Assembly: GCF_017603965.1 (NCBI RefSeq)
Contig: NZ_CP071955.1
Location: 1,550,001-1,614,000 of the forward strand
Direction of reading: 5' to 3'
Length of the DNA: 64,000 nt
Source: Xanthomonas fragariae
GTDB taxonomy: Bacteria > Pseudomonadota > Gammaproteobacteria > Xanthomonadales > Xanthomonadaceae
Below the pieces are notes generated by a model that saw nothing but the letters and a program-made list of their open reading frames with translations, did no database searches and was not told the DNA's origin. Both the position numbers and the translations under genes were made by a program. Positions 27,981 to 37,570 of this stretch are shown piece after piece (the stretch's first letter is position 1; each line of letters begins with the position of its first letter).

Positions 27981-30722
27981 ATGTCAGTGCACCATCGCCA
28001 CATGCCGGCAGGCCGGATTGTGGGTCAACGTTCGATCCGTGATTTCCGCCGCTCCGTGATGGCCATCAGTGTGGCCACGCTGTTGAGCGCGCAGGCGTAT
28101 GCGCAGGACGCGACCATCACTGCCGCTCCGGCTCAGGACCCGACTACCCAACAGCTCGACACCGTGCAGGTCACCGGCACGCGCAGCAGCGTCACCAAAG
28201 CGCAGCTGGTCAAGCAGAACGCCGAGCAGATCGTCGATTCGATCGTTGCCGAAGACATCGGCAAGCTGCCCGACAACAACGTGGCCGAGGCGCTGCAGCG
28301 CATCTCCGGTATCCAGATCACGCGCAACTACGGCGAAGGCAGCTCGATCGCGATCCGCGGCCTGACCCAGGTGCGTACCGAACTCAATGGCCGCGACATC
28401 TTCACCGCCAACGACGGCCGTGGCCTGAGCTTCGAAGACGTCTCTGCCGAATTGCTTGGCGGCGTCAACGTCTACAAGAATCCCTCGGCCGACATGATCG
28501 AAGGTGGCCTGGGCGGCACTGTGGATCTGCGTACGCGTCTGCCGTTCGACTATGACGGCCGCAAGATCGCCGGCAGCGTCCAGTACAACTATTACGATCT
28601 GGCCGACGACGGCAAGCCGGCGTTCTCGGGCATGTACAGCGACCGCTGGCAGACCGGCATCGGCGAGATTGGCGTGCTGGTGAATTATTCGCAGCAGACC
28701 AGCCCGTTCCGTCAGGACACCATCTCGATCGAGCCGTGGTACACCCAGACCGATCTGCCGGGCTATGAAGGCCAGGAAGTTTCGGTGCCGCATGGTGCCG
28801 GTATCAACACCACCGTCGGTGAGCGCGAGCGCAAGACCGGTGCATTTGCGATGCAATGGCGCCCGAACGATGCGGTCGAGGTCTACACGCAGGTGCTGCG
28901 TTCGGAATACGACTTCAGCTGGCAGGATTATTCGTTCTTCGCACTGACGCAGCAAAATCCCATAGAAGGGTTGCCCGGTATCCAGGTCAATGACCGCAAC
29001 GAGTTCGTCAACGGCGCGTTCCAGAACGTGCCGACCGAATCCAACACCAGCCTGACCGAGCGGCATTCGGTGACCACCGATTACTCGCTGGGCGCTAAAT
29101 GGCGGGTCAACGACACATTGAATGTCAGCATCGACTTCCAGTACGTCGATGCCACCACTACCGGTACGCGCTACATCCTGGCCACCGGGCAAGACACCAG
29201 CCCGCAGTTCAACGTCGATTTCCGTGGCGACCTGCCGCGTTTGTCGGTGACCGATGCCAGTGGCGCGGAAGGCTATCTGGCCGACGTCAATAACTACGAC
29301 GGCTGGCGTTACCACCTGGACAACAAGGACGACAACAAGGGCACCGAGTTCGCTTGGCGCGCCGATATGGAGCTGGCGTTCGATAGCGATTTTGCACGCA
29401 GCTTCAAGGCAGGTGTGCGTTATACCGACCGTGATGCCGAGACCAAGGGCAATATTTACCGCTTTATGTGCATCAACAATTGCGACGGCGCGCCGTTCCC
29501 GCAATACCCGACGGTAGGCGTGGTGACCAATCCGATCACCGACTTCTTCCGTGGTCAGAGCCACACGTTCGGTCCGACCCTGACCGCAGCCAATTCCGCA
29601 GTGGCCAACTATGCGCAGACCCTGGCCACTTTCGGTGCCAGCCCGCTGGAATTTGCGCCCAACAACATCAATACGCAAACCGAGCAGACCTATGCAGCTT
29701 ATGGCGTGCTGCGCTTTGGCGTGGACAGCGACGCGATTCCGTTCGACGGCAATATCGGCGTGCGCGTGGTGCGCACCGAGGTCGGGTCGCAGGGTGTTCG
29801 CACGGGTACAGCGGGCGAGGGCGGCGGGCTCATTCCGGTGGCTGCACAGCAGACCTATACCGATGTGCTGCCGAGCTTGAACCTGCGTTGGATGCTGAGC
29901 GACCAGTTGCAGTGGCGTTTTGCGGCCTCGCGCGGCATTTCGCGTCCGACGTTTGATCGATTGAACCCCAATCTGAGTTTGAGTACTGGCACAAGCAGTT
30001 CTGGTGCTTCGACCCGCACTGGTACGGCCGGTAATCCAGAGCTTGAGCCGGTCAAGGCTGATCAGTTCGACACCGCGTTGGAGTGGTACTTCGGCCAGGG
30101 CTCGATGATGTACGGCACTGTGTTCTACAAAAAAGTCGAAGGCTTCATCGCCAATGCAGTCTTCAATGAGCTATACCTTGACGAAAATGGTCAGCCCGTT
30201 CCTTGGCAGATCACCCGCCCGGTCAACGGCGATACCGGCAGGATCCGCGGTGCGGAACTGGGCTACACGCAGTTCTTCGACTTTCTGCCTGGGTGGCTGA
30301 GCGGCTTCGGCCTGCAGACCAACTACACCTATGTCGATAGCGAGGCGCCGAGCCCCACCGCCACCGATACCAATGGGCAAGCGTTGACAGTACCGCTGGA
30401 AGGGCTGTCCAAGAACAGCTACAACGCGATCCTCAGCTACGAAACTTCGCGCTTCCAGGGCCGCGTGGCCTATAACTGGCGCAGCGACTGGCTGGTGACC
30501 ACCGCAGGCAACGGCACCGGCAATCTGCCGGTCTACAACAAGGGCTTCGGCCAGCTGGATGCCTCGTTGCGTTTCAACATCAATGCTGTCTGGTCGATCT
30601 CGCTCGATGGCGTGAATCTGCTCGATACCCGGCGCGAGAGCTACCTGGGCAGCGAGTCGCGTTACCGCGACTTCGTTATCAACGATCGTCGGTATGGCCT
30701 GACGTTGCGGGCCAGCCTGTAG
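27981..30722 (+). CDS. TonB-dependent outer-membrane receptor
   Basis: 913-aa outer-membrane transporter, likely for xyloglucan oligosaccharides. A signal peptide (MAISVATLLSAQAYAQD) is followed by a TonB-box-like element (LDTVQVTGTR) and the plug domain (IGKLPDNNVAEALQRISGI, then GSSIAIRGL). The beta-barrel ends in YRDFVINDRRYGLTLRASL. The start at 27981 has a strong GGGAGGG site. Glycan specificity is inferred only from the enzymes that follow. Confidence 0.93.
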   Translation: MSVHHRHMPAGRIVGQRSIRDFRRSVMAISVATLLSAQAYAQDATITAAPAQDPTTQQLDTVQVTGTRSSVTKAQLVKQNAEQIVDSIVAEDIGKLPDNNVAEALQRISGIQITRNYGEGSSIAIRGLTQVRTELNGRDIFTANDGRGLSFEDVSAELLGGVNVYKNPSADMIEGGLGGTVDLRTRLPFDYDGRKIAGSVQYNYYDLADDGKPAFSGMYSDRWQTGIGEIGVLVNYSQQTSPFRQDTISIEPWYTQTDLPGYEGQEVSVPHGAGINTTVGERERKTGAFAMQWRPNDAVEVYTQVLRSEYDFSWQDYSFFALTQQNPIEGLPGIQVNDRNEFVNGAFQNVPTESNTSLTERHSVTTDYSLGAKWRVNDTLNVSIDFQYVDATTTGTRYILATGQDTSPQFNVDFRGDLPRLSVTDASGAEGYLADVNNYDGWRYHLDNKDDNKGTEFAWRADMELAFDSDFARSFKAGVRYTDRDAETKGNIYRFMCINNCDGAPFPQYPTVGVVTNPITDFFRGQSHTFGPTLTAANSAVANYAQTLATFGASPLEFAPNNINTQTEQTYAAYGVLRFGVDSDAIPFDGNIGVRVVRTEVGSQGVRTGTAGEGGGLIPVAAQQTYTDVLPSLNLRWMLSDQLQWRFAASRGISRPTFDRLNPNLSLSTGTSSSGASTRTGTAGNPELEPVKADQFDTALEWYFGQGSMMYGTVFYKKVEGFIANAVFNELYLDENGQPVPWQITRPVNGDTGRIRGAELGYTQFFDFLPGWLSGFGLQTNYTYVDSEAPSPTATDTNGQALTVPLEGLSKNSYNAILSYETSRFQGRVAYNWRSDWLVTTAGNGTGNLPVYNKGFGQLDASLRFNINAVWSISLDGVNLLDTRRESYLGSESRYRDFVINDRRYGLTLRASL

Positions 30723-30814
30723 AACGCGCCGTAGCAAGTGCGTGTCCGGTCCGGCGATATGCGCCGTTGCATCACTGCGCGCCGAGTGGCCGCACCGACC
30801 TTCGAGATCACTGC

Positions 30815-32731
30815 ATGACCGCTTCTTTCGTTCGCCGCAGTTGCCTGTTGGGCCTGATGCTGGCCAGCCCCGGCGCCTGGGCGCTGCCGACGCTGCCGCT
30901 GCTGTTTGCCGATGGCGCGGTGGTGCAGCGCGACCAGCCGATGCCGGTATGGGGCTGGGCGGCGCCCAATGCTGCAATCACGGTCGGCTTCGACGGCAAG
31001 CGTGCTACCGCCAAGGCCGATGCAACAGGACAGTGGAAAGTCGGTTTGCCCGCCCACAACGCAGGCGGACCGTACGAGCTGAGCGTGCAGGGCGATGGCG
31101 GCCAGTTGCAGGTGCGCGATGTGCTGGTCGGCGATGTCTGGCTGGCCAGCGGGCAATCGAATATGGAATTCGCACTTGCGCAGGCTAGCGGCGGCCCGCA
31201 AGCGGTGGCGGCCGCCAACGACACGCAATTGCGGCATTTCAAGGTGCCCAAGTCGTGGTCGGTGCAGCCGCAGGCACGTCTGACCGGTGGCGACTGGAAG
31301 GCTGCGACGCCAGAGAACGCTGGTGAATTCACCGCAGTCGGTTACTTCTTCGCCAAGGAGCTGCGCGCCAGCACCGGCGTGCCGATCGGCATCGTCAACA
31401 GCACCTGGGGCGGTAGTTCCATCGAGGCGTGGATGGATGCGGCCTCGCAGGGCTTGACTGCCGATCAGAACCAGGGCGCGATCGAGGCGAGTAAGCAGCG
31501 CGATGCCGCCGCGCAGGCTGCCACCGACAAGCGCATCGCGCGCTGGTCCAAGGTGGAAGGCGATACCCCGCAATGGCGCGCAGCGGATTTCGACGACAGC
31601 GACTGGGACAGCATCCCGGTCACCCAGCAATGGGAATCCAGCGGTTATAAAGGCATGGACGGCATTGCCTGGTACCGCACCACAGTCAGCTTGAGTGAAG
31701 CCGAGGCCAGGGCCGGCATTGCGCTGGGCGTTGGCCAGATCGACGAATCGGACATCACTTACGTCAACGGCACCCAGGTCGGCGAGACCGTCAAGCAGTG
31801 GAACCTGCCGCGCGTCTACACCGTGCCTGCCTCGGCATTGCATGCCGGTGTGAATCACATCGCAGTGCGCGTGGAAGACCTCAGTGGCGGCGGCGGCATG
31901 CATGGCCCGGACGAGCAGCGCTTCGTACGGTCCAAGGCTGGCGCCAAGCGTGCATTGGGCGGCTGGAAATTCCGCCCGGCCGCGGTGCGCGTATCATTTG
32001 CCGACAACAAGAATCAGCTGCCCACGCTGCTGTACAACCAGATGATTCGCCCGCTGCAGCCGTTCCCGGTCAAGGGCGTGATCTGGTACCAGGGCGAAAC
32101 CAATGCCAGCGATACCGGTGCGGTGAAATACCGCGAACAGTTCGCTGCGATGATCCAGCAATGGCGCGGCGAACGCGGCGCAAAGACGCTGCCGTTTCTG
32201 TGGGTGCAGCTGGCCAACTTCAAAGCCGGCGGCGACAAGGGCGACTTCAGCCCGTGGGCGCTGTTGCGTGAGTCGCAGTCCAAGACGCTGGCGCTGCCGG
32301 CAACCGGGCAGGCGGTGATCATCGATATCGGCAACCCCACCGATATCCATCCCACCAACAAGCGCGATGTCGGCCATCGCTTGGCGCTGGCAGCGCGGCA
32401 TGTCGCCTATGGCGAAACTCTGGTGTACAGCGCGCCGGTGTTCAAGCGCGCAAGCTTCGCCGATGGTCAGGCAGTGCTGAGCTTGGATCTGCAAGCCAGC
32501 GCGTTGCAGGTGCGTGGCGGCGGTGCGGCGCAGGGCTTGCGCATTGCTGGCGCCGACCAGCACTTTTATCCGGCCACCGCGCAGATCGACGGCGACCGGG
32601 TGATCGTGCGTAGCGATGCGGTGCGTGCACCGGTGGCAGTGCGTTACGGCTGGAGCGAAAACCCGGACGATGCCAATCTGGTCAATCGCCAGAACCTTCC
32701 TGTTTCCCCCTTCCGCACCGATACCTGGTGA
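30815..32731 (+). CDS. SASA-type carbohydrate acetylesterase of the xyloglucan locus
   Basis: 638 aa with a signal peptide ([20 protein letters not shown]). The SGNH hydrolase blocks are present: [20 protein letters not shown] (nucleophile Ser), [14 protein letters not shown], and [19 protein letters not shown] (catalytic Asp/His). A jelly-roll-like domain is inserted between them (about residues 240-380). In X. citri the matching gene in the xyloglucan locus removes acetyl groups from xyloglucan oligosaccharides and founded a new esterase family (CE20, from memory). It starts 92 bp after the receptor. Confidence 0.88.
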   Translation: MTASFVRRSCLLGLMLASPGAWALPTLPLLFADGAVVQRDQPMPVWGWAAPNAAITVGFDGKRATAKADATGQWKVGLPAHNAGGPYELSVQGDGGQLQVRDVLVGDVWLASGQSNMEFALAQASGGPQAVAAANDTQLRHFKVPKSWSVQPQARLTGGDWKAATPENAGEFTAVGYFFAKELRASTGVPIGIVNSTWGGSSIEAWMDAASQGLTADQNQGAIEASKQRDAAAQAATDKRIARWSKVEGDTPQWRAADFDDSDWDSIPVTQQWESSGYKGMDGIAWYRTTVSLSEAEARAGIALGVGQIDESDITYVNGTQVGETVKQWNLPRVYTVPASALHAGVNHIAVRVEDLSGGGGMHGPDEQRFVRSKAGAKRALGGWKFRPAAVRVSFADNKNQLPTLLYNQMIRPLQPFPVKGVIWYQGETNASDTGAVKYREQFAAMIQQWRGERGAKTLPFLWVQLANFKAGGDKGDFSPWALLRESQSKTLALPATGQAVIIDIGNPTDIHPTNKRDVGHRLALAARHVAYGETLVYSAPVFKRASFADGQAVLSLDLQASALQVRGGGAAQGLRIAGADQHFYPATAQIDGDRVIVRSDAVRAPVAVRYGWSENPDDANLVNRQNLPVSPFRTDTW

Positions 32732-32742
32732 CACGGAGCCTT

Positions 32743-34485
32743 ATGTCCATGCATACCCCCGTTGTGCGTGTGACTTGCCACTCCGGCGCGCGTAGGTGTC
32801 TGCGTCCGCTGCTGCCGACTGCGTTGACGCTTGCCTTGGCCGCGTGTCAGTCCGGCGAGCAGCACGACACATCCCAATCGGCCGCCGTCGCACCGGCTGC
32901 CAACACTGCAGCAACGCGCCCGGCGACCGTACACGCGCCGGCCGCGCAGACGCCGATGCCGCAGTTCGTCAGCACCGACGGCAAACACGCGTTGATGGTC
33001 GATGGCGCGCCGTTCCTGATTCTGGGCGCTCAGGTCAATAACTCCAGCAATTACCCTGGCGTCATGGATAAAGTGTGGCCGGCGATCCAGGTGCTCGGCC
33101 CCAACACCGTGCAGGTGCCGATCGCCTGGGAACAGGTCGAGCCGGAAGAAGGCAAGTTCGATTTCTCCTTCGTCGATACGCTGCTCGCGCAGGCGCGCGA
33201 GCACAAGGTGCGGCTGGTGCTGCTGTGGTTTGCGACCTGGAAGAACAACGGCCCGGCGTATGCGCCGCATTGGGTCAAGACCGACAACCAGCGCTTCCCG
33301 CGGGTGGTGACGCGCGAAGGCAAGGCGATCGGGTCGCTGTCGCCGCATGCGCAGGCCACGCTGGATGCCGATCGCAAGGCGTTCGTGGCCTTCATGCAGC
33401 ATCTGAAGAAAGTCGATCCGCAGCACACCGTGATCATGATCCAGCCGGAGAACGAGGCGGGCACCTACGGCAGCGTGCGCGACTTCTCGCCGATGGCGCA
33501 GAAACTGTTCGACGGCCCGGTGCCGGATGAACTGCTCACGCGTTTGAACAAGCGACCGGGCAGCTGGGCGCAGGTGTTCGGTGCCGACGCGGACGAGATC
33601 TTCCATGCATGGTCGATCGGCCGTTACATCGACCAGGTCGCCGCAGCCGGCAAGGCCGAGTATCCGTTGCCGATGTACGTCAACGCTGCATTGCGCGGCC
33701 CGTTCAATCCCGGCCAACCCGGTCAGTACGCCAGCGGTGGCCCCACCGACAACGTGCTCGATGTGTGGAAGGCCGCCGGCCCGCATATCGATCTGCTGGC
33801 ACCGGACATCTACATGCCCGAGTACCGCATGTACACCACGGTGCTGGAGCGTTATGCGCGTGCGGACAATGCCTTGTTCGTTGCCGAAACCGGCAATCGG
33901 CCGGAATACGCGCGTTATCTGTTCCCCACGCTGGGCCATGACGGCATCGGCTGGTCGGCGTTCGGCATGGATTACACCCGCTATTCCAACTATCCATTGG
34001 GCGCCAAGCACGTCAACGAACAAACCCTGGCGCCGTTCGCGCTGGGCTTTGAGTTGGTCAAGCACGGCATGCGTCCGTTCGCCAAGGCGGCTTGGGAGGG
34101 CAAGCTGCACGGCACTGCCGAAGAACCCGGCCAGGCAGTGCAGGAGCTGCAACTCAACGAGCGTTGGAGCGCCACGATCACCTATGGCGTGCCGCAGTTC
34201 TGGTTCCATGGCAAGCCGCCGGGCAACCCCGAGCCGATCGGCGCAGCCTTGATCGCCGAGCTGGGCGCGGACGAATTTCTGGTCACCGGTTACCACGTGC
34301 GCGTGAACTTGCACCCGGCCAGCGAAGCGACCGCCAACATGCTCTACGACCGCGTCGAAGAAGGCGTCTACGAAGGCACCGACTGGAAATTCGAGCGCAA
34401 CTGGAACGGCGACCAGACCGACTATGGCGTCAATTTTTCCAGCGCGCCGCAATTACTCAAGATCAAGCTGGCGACCTACAAATAA
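32743..34485 (+). CDS. GH35 beta-galactosidase-like lipoprotein
   Basis: 580 aa. N-terminal signal with a lipobox-like end ([11 protein letters not shown]). The TIM-barrel of GH35 (about residues 80-400) shows [20 protein letters not shown], the acid/base Glu in [13 protein letters not shown], and the nucleophile Glu in [12 protein letters not shown]-terminal beta domain follows. It probably removes galactose side chains from xyloglucan oligosaccharides in the periplasm. The ATG at 32743 has GGAG 8 bp upstream and follows the esterase by 11 bp. Confidence 0.9.
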   Translation: MSMHTPVVRVTCHSGARRCLRPLLPTALTLALAACQSGEQHDTSQSAAVAPAANTAATRPATVHAPAAQTPMPQFVSTDGKHALMVDGAPFLILGAQVNNSSNYPGVMDKVWPAIQVLGPNTVQVPIAWEQVEPEEGKFDFSFVDTLLAQAREHKVRLVLLWFATWKNNGPAYAPHWVKTDNQRFPRVVTREGKAIGSLSPHAQATLDADRKAFVAFMQHLKKVDPQHTVIMIQPENEAGTYGSVRDFSPMAQKLFDGPVPDELLTRLNKRPGSWAQVFGADADEIFHAWSIGRYIDQVAAAGKAEYPLPMYVNAALRGPFNPGQPGQYASGGPTDNVLDVWKAAGPHIDLLAPDIYMPEYRMYTTVLERYARADNALFVAETGNRPEYARYLFPTLGHDGIGWSAFGMDYTRYSNYPLGAKHVNEQTLAPFALGFELVKHGMRPFAKAAWEGKLHGTAEEPGQAVQELQLNERWSATITYGVPQFWFHGKPPGNPEPIGAALIAELGADEFLVTGYHVRVNLHPASEATANMLYDRVEEGVYEGTDWKFERNWNGDQTDYGVNFSSAPQLLKIKLATYK

Positions 34486-34608
34486 GCGTGTCGACCAGCG
34501 CTGCTGCGCAGCCTGACATCTGCGCAGCGCGCTTTCCGCCACGTTGCATACATCGAACTCATGCGCCCCGCCCCCGCGGCAGCGTTTCGCAAATCCAAGG
34601 GAGTGAAC

Positions 34609-37512
34609 ATGCAAACCACCATCCGTTCGGCCGGCCCCGCGCCTGCACATCGGCGCACACCGCTGGCCCATTGTCTGGCTTTGTCGCTGGCCTTATTGGC
34701 CAATGCTGCGCATGCGCAGGAGCTACGCAAGGCCGCTGATGGCGTCACCGTGGTGCCGAGCGCCAAGGGCGCCGCACCGGTGCGCCTGCAAGTGGTCGAT
34801 GCCGGCATCATCCGGGTCAGTGCCGACCCGGACGGCGACTTCGCGCGCAGCCCCAGCCTGATGCGTGTGCCGGTGCAGGGCGATGCGGCCTTCCAGCTGG
34901 CCGAGCAGAGCGACAGCGTGCAGCTGAAGACCGGCAAGATCACCGCCACCGTCTCCACCGTCGATGGCCATGTCAGCTTCGCCGATGCCACTGGCAAGCC
35001 GGTGTTGTCGGAGGTGGCTGGCGGGCGCAGCTTTGCCCCGCTAAAGGTCGAGGGCAAGCAGTATCTGAGCGTGCGTCAGCGCTTTCAGTCGCCCGATGAC
35101 GAAGCGTTGTACGGCTTCGGCCAGCATCAGCAGGGCTGGATGAATCAGAAGGGCCGCAACATCGAGTTGCAGCAGAACAATCTCGACATGGCAGTGCCGT
35201 ATCTGGTGTCCAGCCGCAAGTACGGTCTGCTGTGGGACAACAATTCGATCAGCCGCCTGGGCGACCCGCGCGGCCTGCAGCCGCTGCCCAAGACGCTCAA
35301 GCTCTACGACGCCAAAGGCAAGGCCGGTGCGTTGACCGCGCGCTATGCGATCAACGGCAAGCAGGTTCTCGAACGTCGCGAGAGCGAGGTGAACTATCAG
35401 TACCTCAGCGACCTGACCACGTTCCCCAACAAGGCGATCACCAAGGACAAGAACAGCCGCATGCAGGTCACCTGGGAGGGCCAGATCGAAGCGCTCACCA
35501 GTGGCGAGCACACCTTCTCGCTGTATTCGAGCGAGTACGCCAAGGTGTACGTCGATGGCAAGCTGGTCATCGATCGCTGGCGCCAGAACTGGAATCCGTG
35601 GAATCATGAGTTCAAGCTCGATCTGGAGCCAGGCAAGCGCCACACCGTCAAGGTCGAGTGGGACCTGATCGACCCCAGCTACATCGCGCTGCTGCATCGC
35701 GACCCGCTGCCGGCCGCCGAAGCCCGCGATCTGTCGCTGTGGTCCGAAGCCGGGCAGATGATCGACTACTATTTCGTCTTGGCCGATTCGTACGACCGGG
35801 CGGTTGCCGGCTATCGCGAACTCACCGGCAAGTCGGTAATGCTGCCCAAATGGGCGTATGGCTTCTGGCAGAGCCGCGAGCGTTACAAAAGCCAGGACGA
35901 GCTGGTCGGCGCCGTGGCCGAATACCGCAAGCGCAAGCTGTCGCTGGACAATATCGTGCTGGATTGGTCGTACTGGCCGGAAAACGCCTGGGGTTCGCAT
36001 GATTTCGATCCGCAGCACTTCCCGGATCCGGACAGCATGGTCAAGGCCGTGCACGACATGCACGCGCAGATCATGATTTCGATCTGGCCAAAGTTCTATC
36101 CCACCACTGCCAACTACAAGGAACTGGACGCTGCCGGTTTTATCTTCAAGCGCAACGTGGCAGTGGGTGAGCTGGACTGGATCGGCAAGGGCTACAAGAA
36201 CGCGTTCTACGATCCGTATTCGGAAAAAGCGCAGGCGATCTACTGGCGCCAGATCAACGAAAAGCTCAACAGCAAGGGCTTCGATGCGTGGTGGATGGAT
36301 GCCGACGAGCCGGATGTGCATTCCAACCTGGACATCGGCGAGCGCAAGGCACGTACCACGCCCAACGCGCTGGGTTCGTCCACCGAATACTTCAACTCCT
36401 ACCCGTTGCCGCACACGCATGGCGTGTACGTGGGCGACCGTGCGGCCGACGACAAACGCGTGTTCATCCTCTCGCGCAAGGGCTATGCCGGTACCCAGCG
36501 CAATGCGGTGGCGGTGTGGAGCGGCGATATCGTCTCGCGCTGGGACGACATGCGCGACCAGATCTCCGGTGGCGTGAACATGGCATTGTCCGGCCTGCCC
36601 AACTGGACGTTCGACATCGGCGGTTTTGCGGTGGAGAAGCGCTACGAGAACCAGGACCCGGCGCATCTGCCGGAATGGCGTGAGCTCAACACGCGTTGGT
36701 TCCAGTTCGGCGCCTTCGTGCCCATCTTCCGATCGCATGGCCAGTTCCCGTACCGCGAGATCTGGAACATCGCCCCGGAAGGGACGCCGTTCTACGACAG
36801 CATGGTCTATTACAACCGTCTGCGTTATGCGCTGCTGCCGTACATCTACAGCCTGGCTGGCGATATCTATCAACGCGACGGCGTGATCATGCGCGGCATG
36901 ATGATGGACTTCCCGAACGACCCCAAGGTTCGCGACATCGACGACCAGTATCTGTTCGGGCCGGCGTTCCTGGTCGCACCGGTGACCAGCTTCGGCGCGA
37001 CCTCGCGTCAGGTGTATCTGCCGGCCGGCAGCAGCTGGCTGGAGTTCGCCACCGGCAAGCGTTACGCAGGTGGCCAGACCATCGAAGCGGCCGCGCCGAT
37101 CGAGCGTATGCCGTTGTTCGTGCGTGCCGGTTCCATCGTACCCACCGGCCCGGTGCAGGAATACGTGGACCAAAAGCCGGATGCACCGCTCACCGTGGTG
37201 GTCTACACCGGTGCCGACGGACAGTTCTCGCTGTATGAGGACGACGGCAAGGGCTACGGCTACGAGAAGGGCGAGTTCAGCCGCATTCCGCTGGTCTGGA
37301 ACCAGGCCAAGGGCGAGCTGAGCATCGGCCAGCGCCAGGGCAGCTGGATCGGCATGCAGACCAAGCGCACCGTCAACGTACGCTTCGTCGACGGTCCGCG
37401 TGAGGACGCCGGTGCGCTCGCGCCCAAGACCGACGTCAGCATCCAGTACGATGGCAAGCCGGTCAGCGTGTTGCAGCGCAAGATTGCCTCCGGCAAAGCG
37501 CGTCGTCGATGA
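34609..37512 (+). CDS. xylS: GH31 alpha-xylosidase
   Basis: 967 aa with signal peptide (LALSLALLANAAHAQ). A PA14 domain is inserted before the barrel (about residues 285-365; GEHTFSLYSSEYAKVYVDGK), as in the xyloglucan-specific alpha-xylosidase of Cellvibrio. The catalytic nucleophile is the first Asp in FDAWWMDADEPDVHSN; the acid/base Asp is in VAVWSGDIVSRWDDM. It should release xylose from the non-reducing end of xyloglucan oligosaccharides. The ATG at 34609 is preceded by AAGGGAG. Xylose is then handled by xylB and xylA downstream. Confidence 0.93.
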   Translation: MQTTIRSAGPAPAHRRTPLAHCLALSLALLANAAHAQELRKAADGVTVVPSAKGAAPVRLQVVDAGIIRVSADPDGDFARSPSLMRVPVQGDAAFQLAEQSDSVQLKTGKITATVSTVDGHVSFADATGKPVLSEVAGGRSFAPLKVEGKQYLSVRQRFQSPDDEALYGFGQHQQGWMNQKGRNIELQQNNLDMAVPYLVSSRKYGLLWDNNSISRLGDPRGLQPLPKTLKLYDAKGKAGALTARYAINGKQVLERRESEVNYQYLSDLTTFPNKAITKDKNSRMQVTWEGQIEALTSGEHTFSLYSSEYAKVYVDGKLVIDRWRQNWNPWNHEFKLDLEPGKRHTVKVEWDLIDPSYIALLHRDPLPAAEARDLSLWSEAGQMIDYYFVLADSYDRAVAGYRELTGKSVMLPKWAYGFWQSRERYKSQDELVGAVAEYRKRKLSLDNIVLDWSYWPENAWGSHDFDPQHFPDPDSMVKAVHDMHAQIMISIWPKFYPTTANYKELDAAGFIFKRNVAVGELDWIGKGYKNAFYDPYSEKAQAIYWRQINEKLNSKGFDAWWMDADEPDVHSNLDIGERKARTTPNALGSSTEYFNSYPLPHTHGVYVGDRAADDKRVFILSRKGYAGTQRNAVAVWSGDIVSRWDDMRDQISGGVNMALSGLPNWTFDIGGFAVEKRYENQDPAHLPEWRELNTRWFQFGAFVPIFRSHGQFPYREIWNIAPEGTPFYDSMVYYNRLRYALLPYIYSLAGDIYQRDGVIMRGMMMDFPNDPKVRDIDDQYLFGPAFLVAPVTSFGATSRQVYLPAGSSWLEFATGKRYAGGQTIEAAAPIERMPLFVRAGSIVPTGPVQEYVDQKPDAPLTVVVYTGADGQFSLYEDDGKGYGYEKGEFSRIPLVWNQAKGELSIGQRQGSWIGMQTKRTVNVRFVDGPREDAGALAPKTDVSIQYDGKPVSVLQRKIASGKARRR

Positions 37513-37570
37513 TCCCGGGCCGTTGTCAGTCAGTGAGTGCGCAGATGCCGGATCGCCGCAAGGCTCGGGC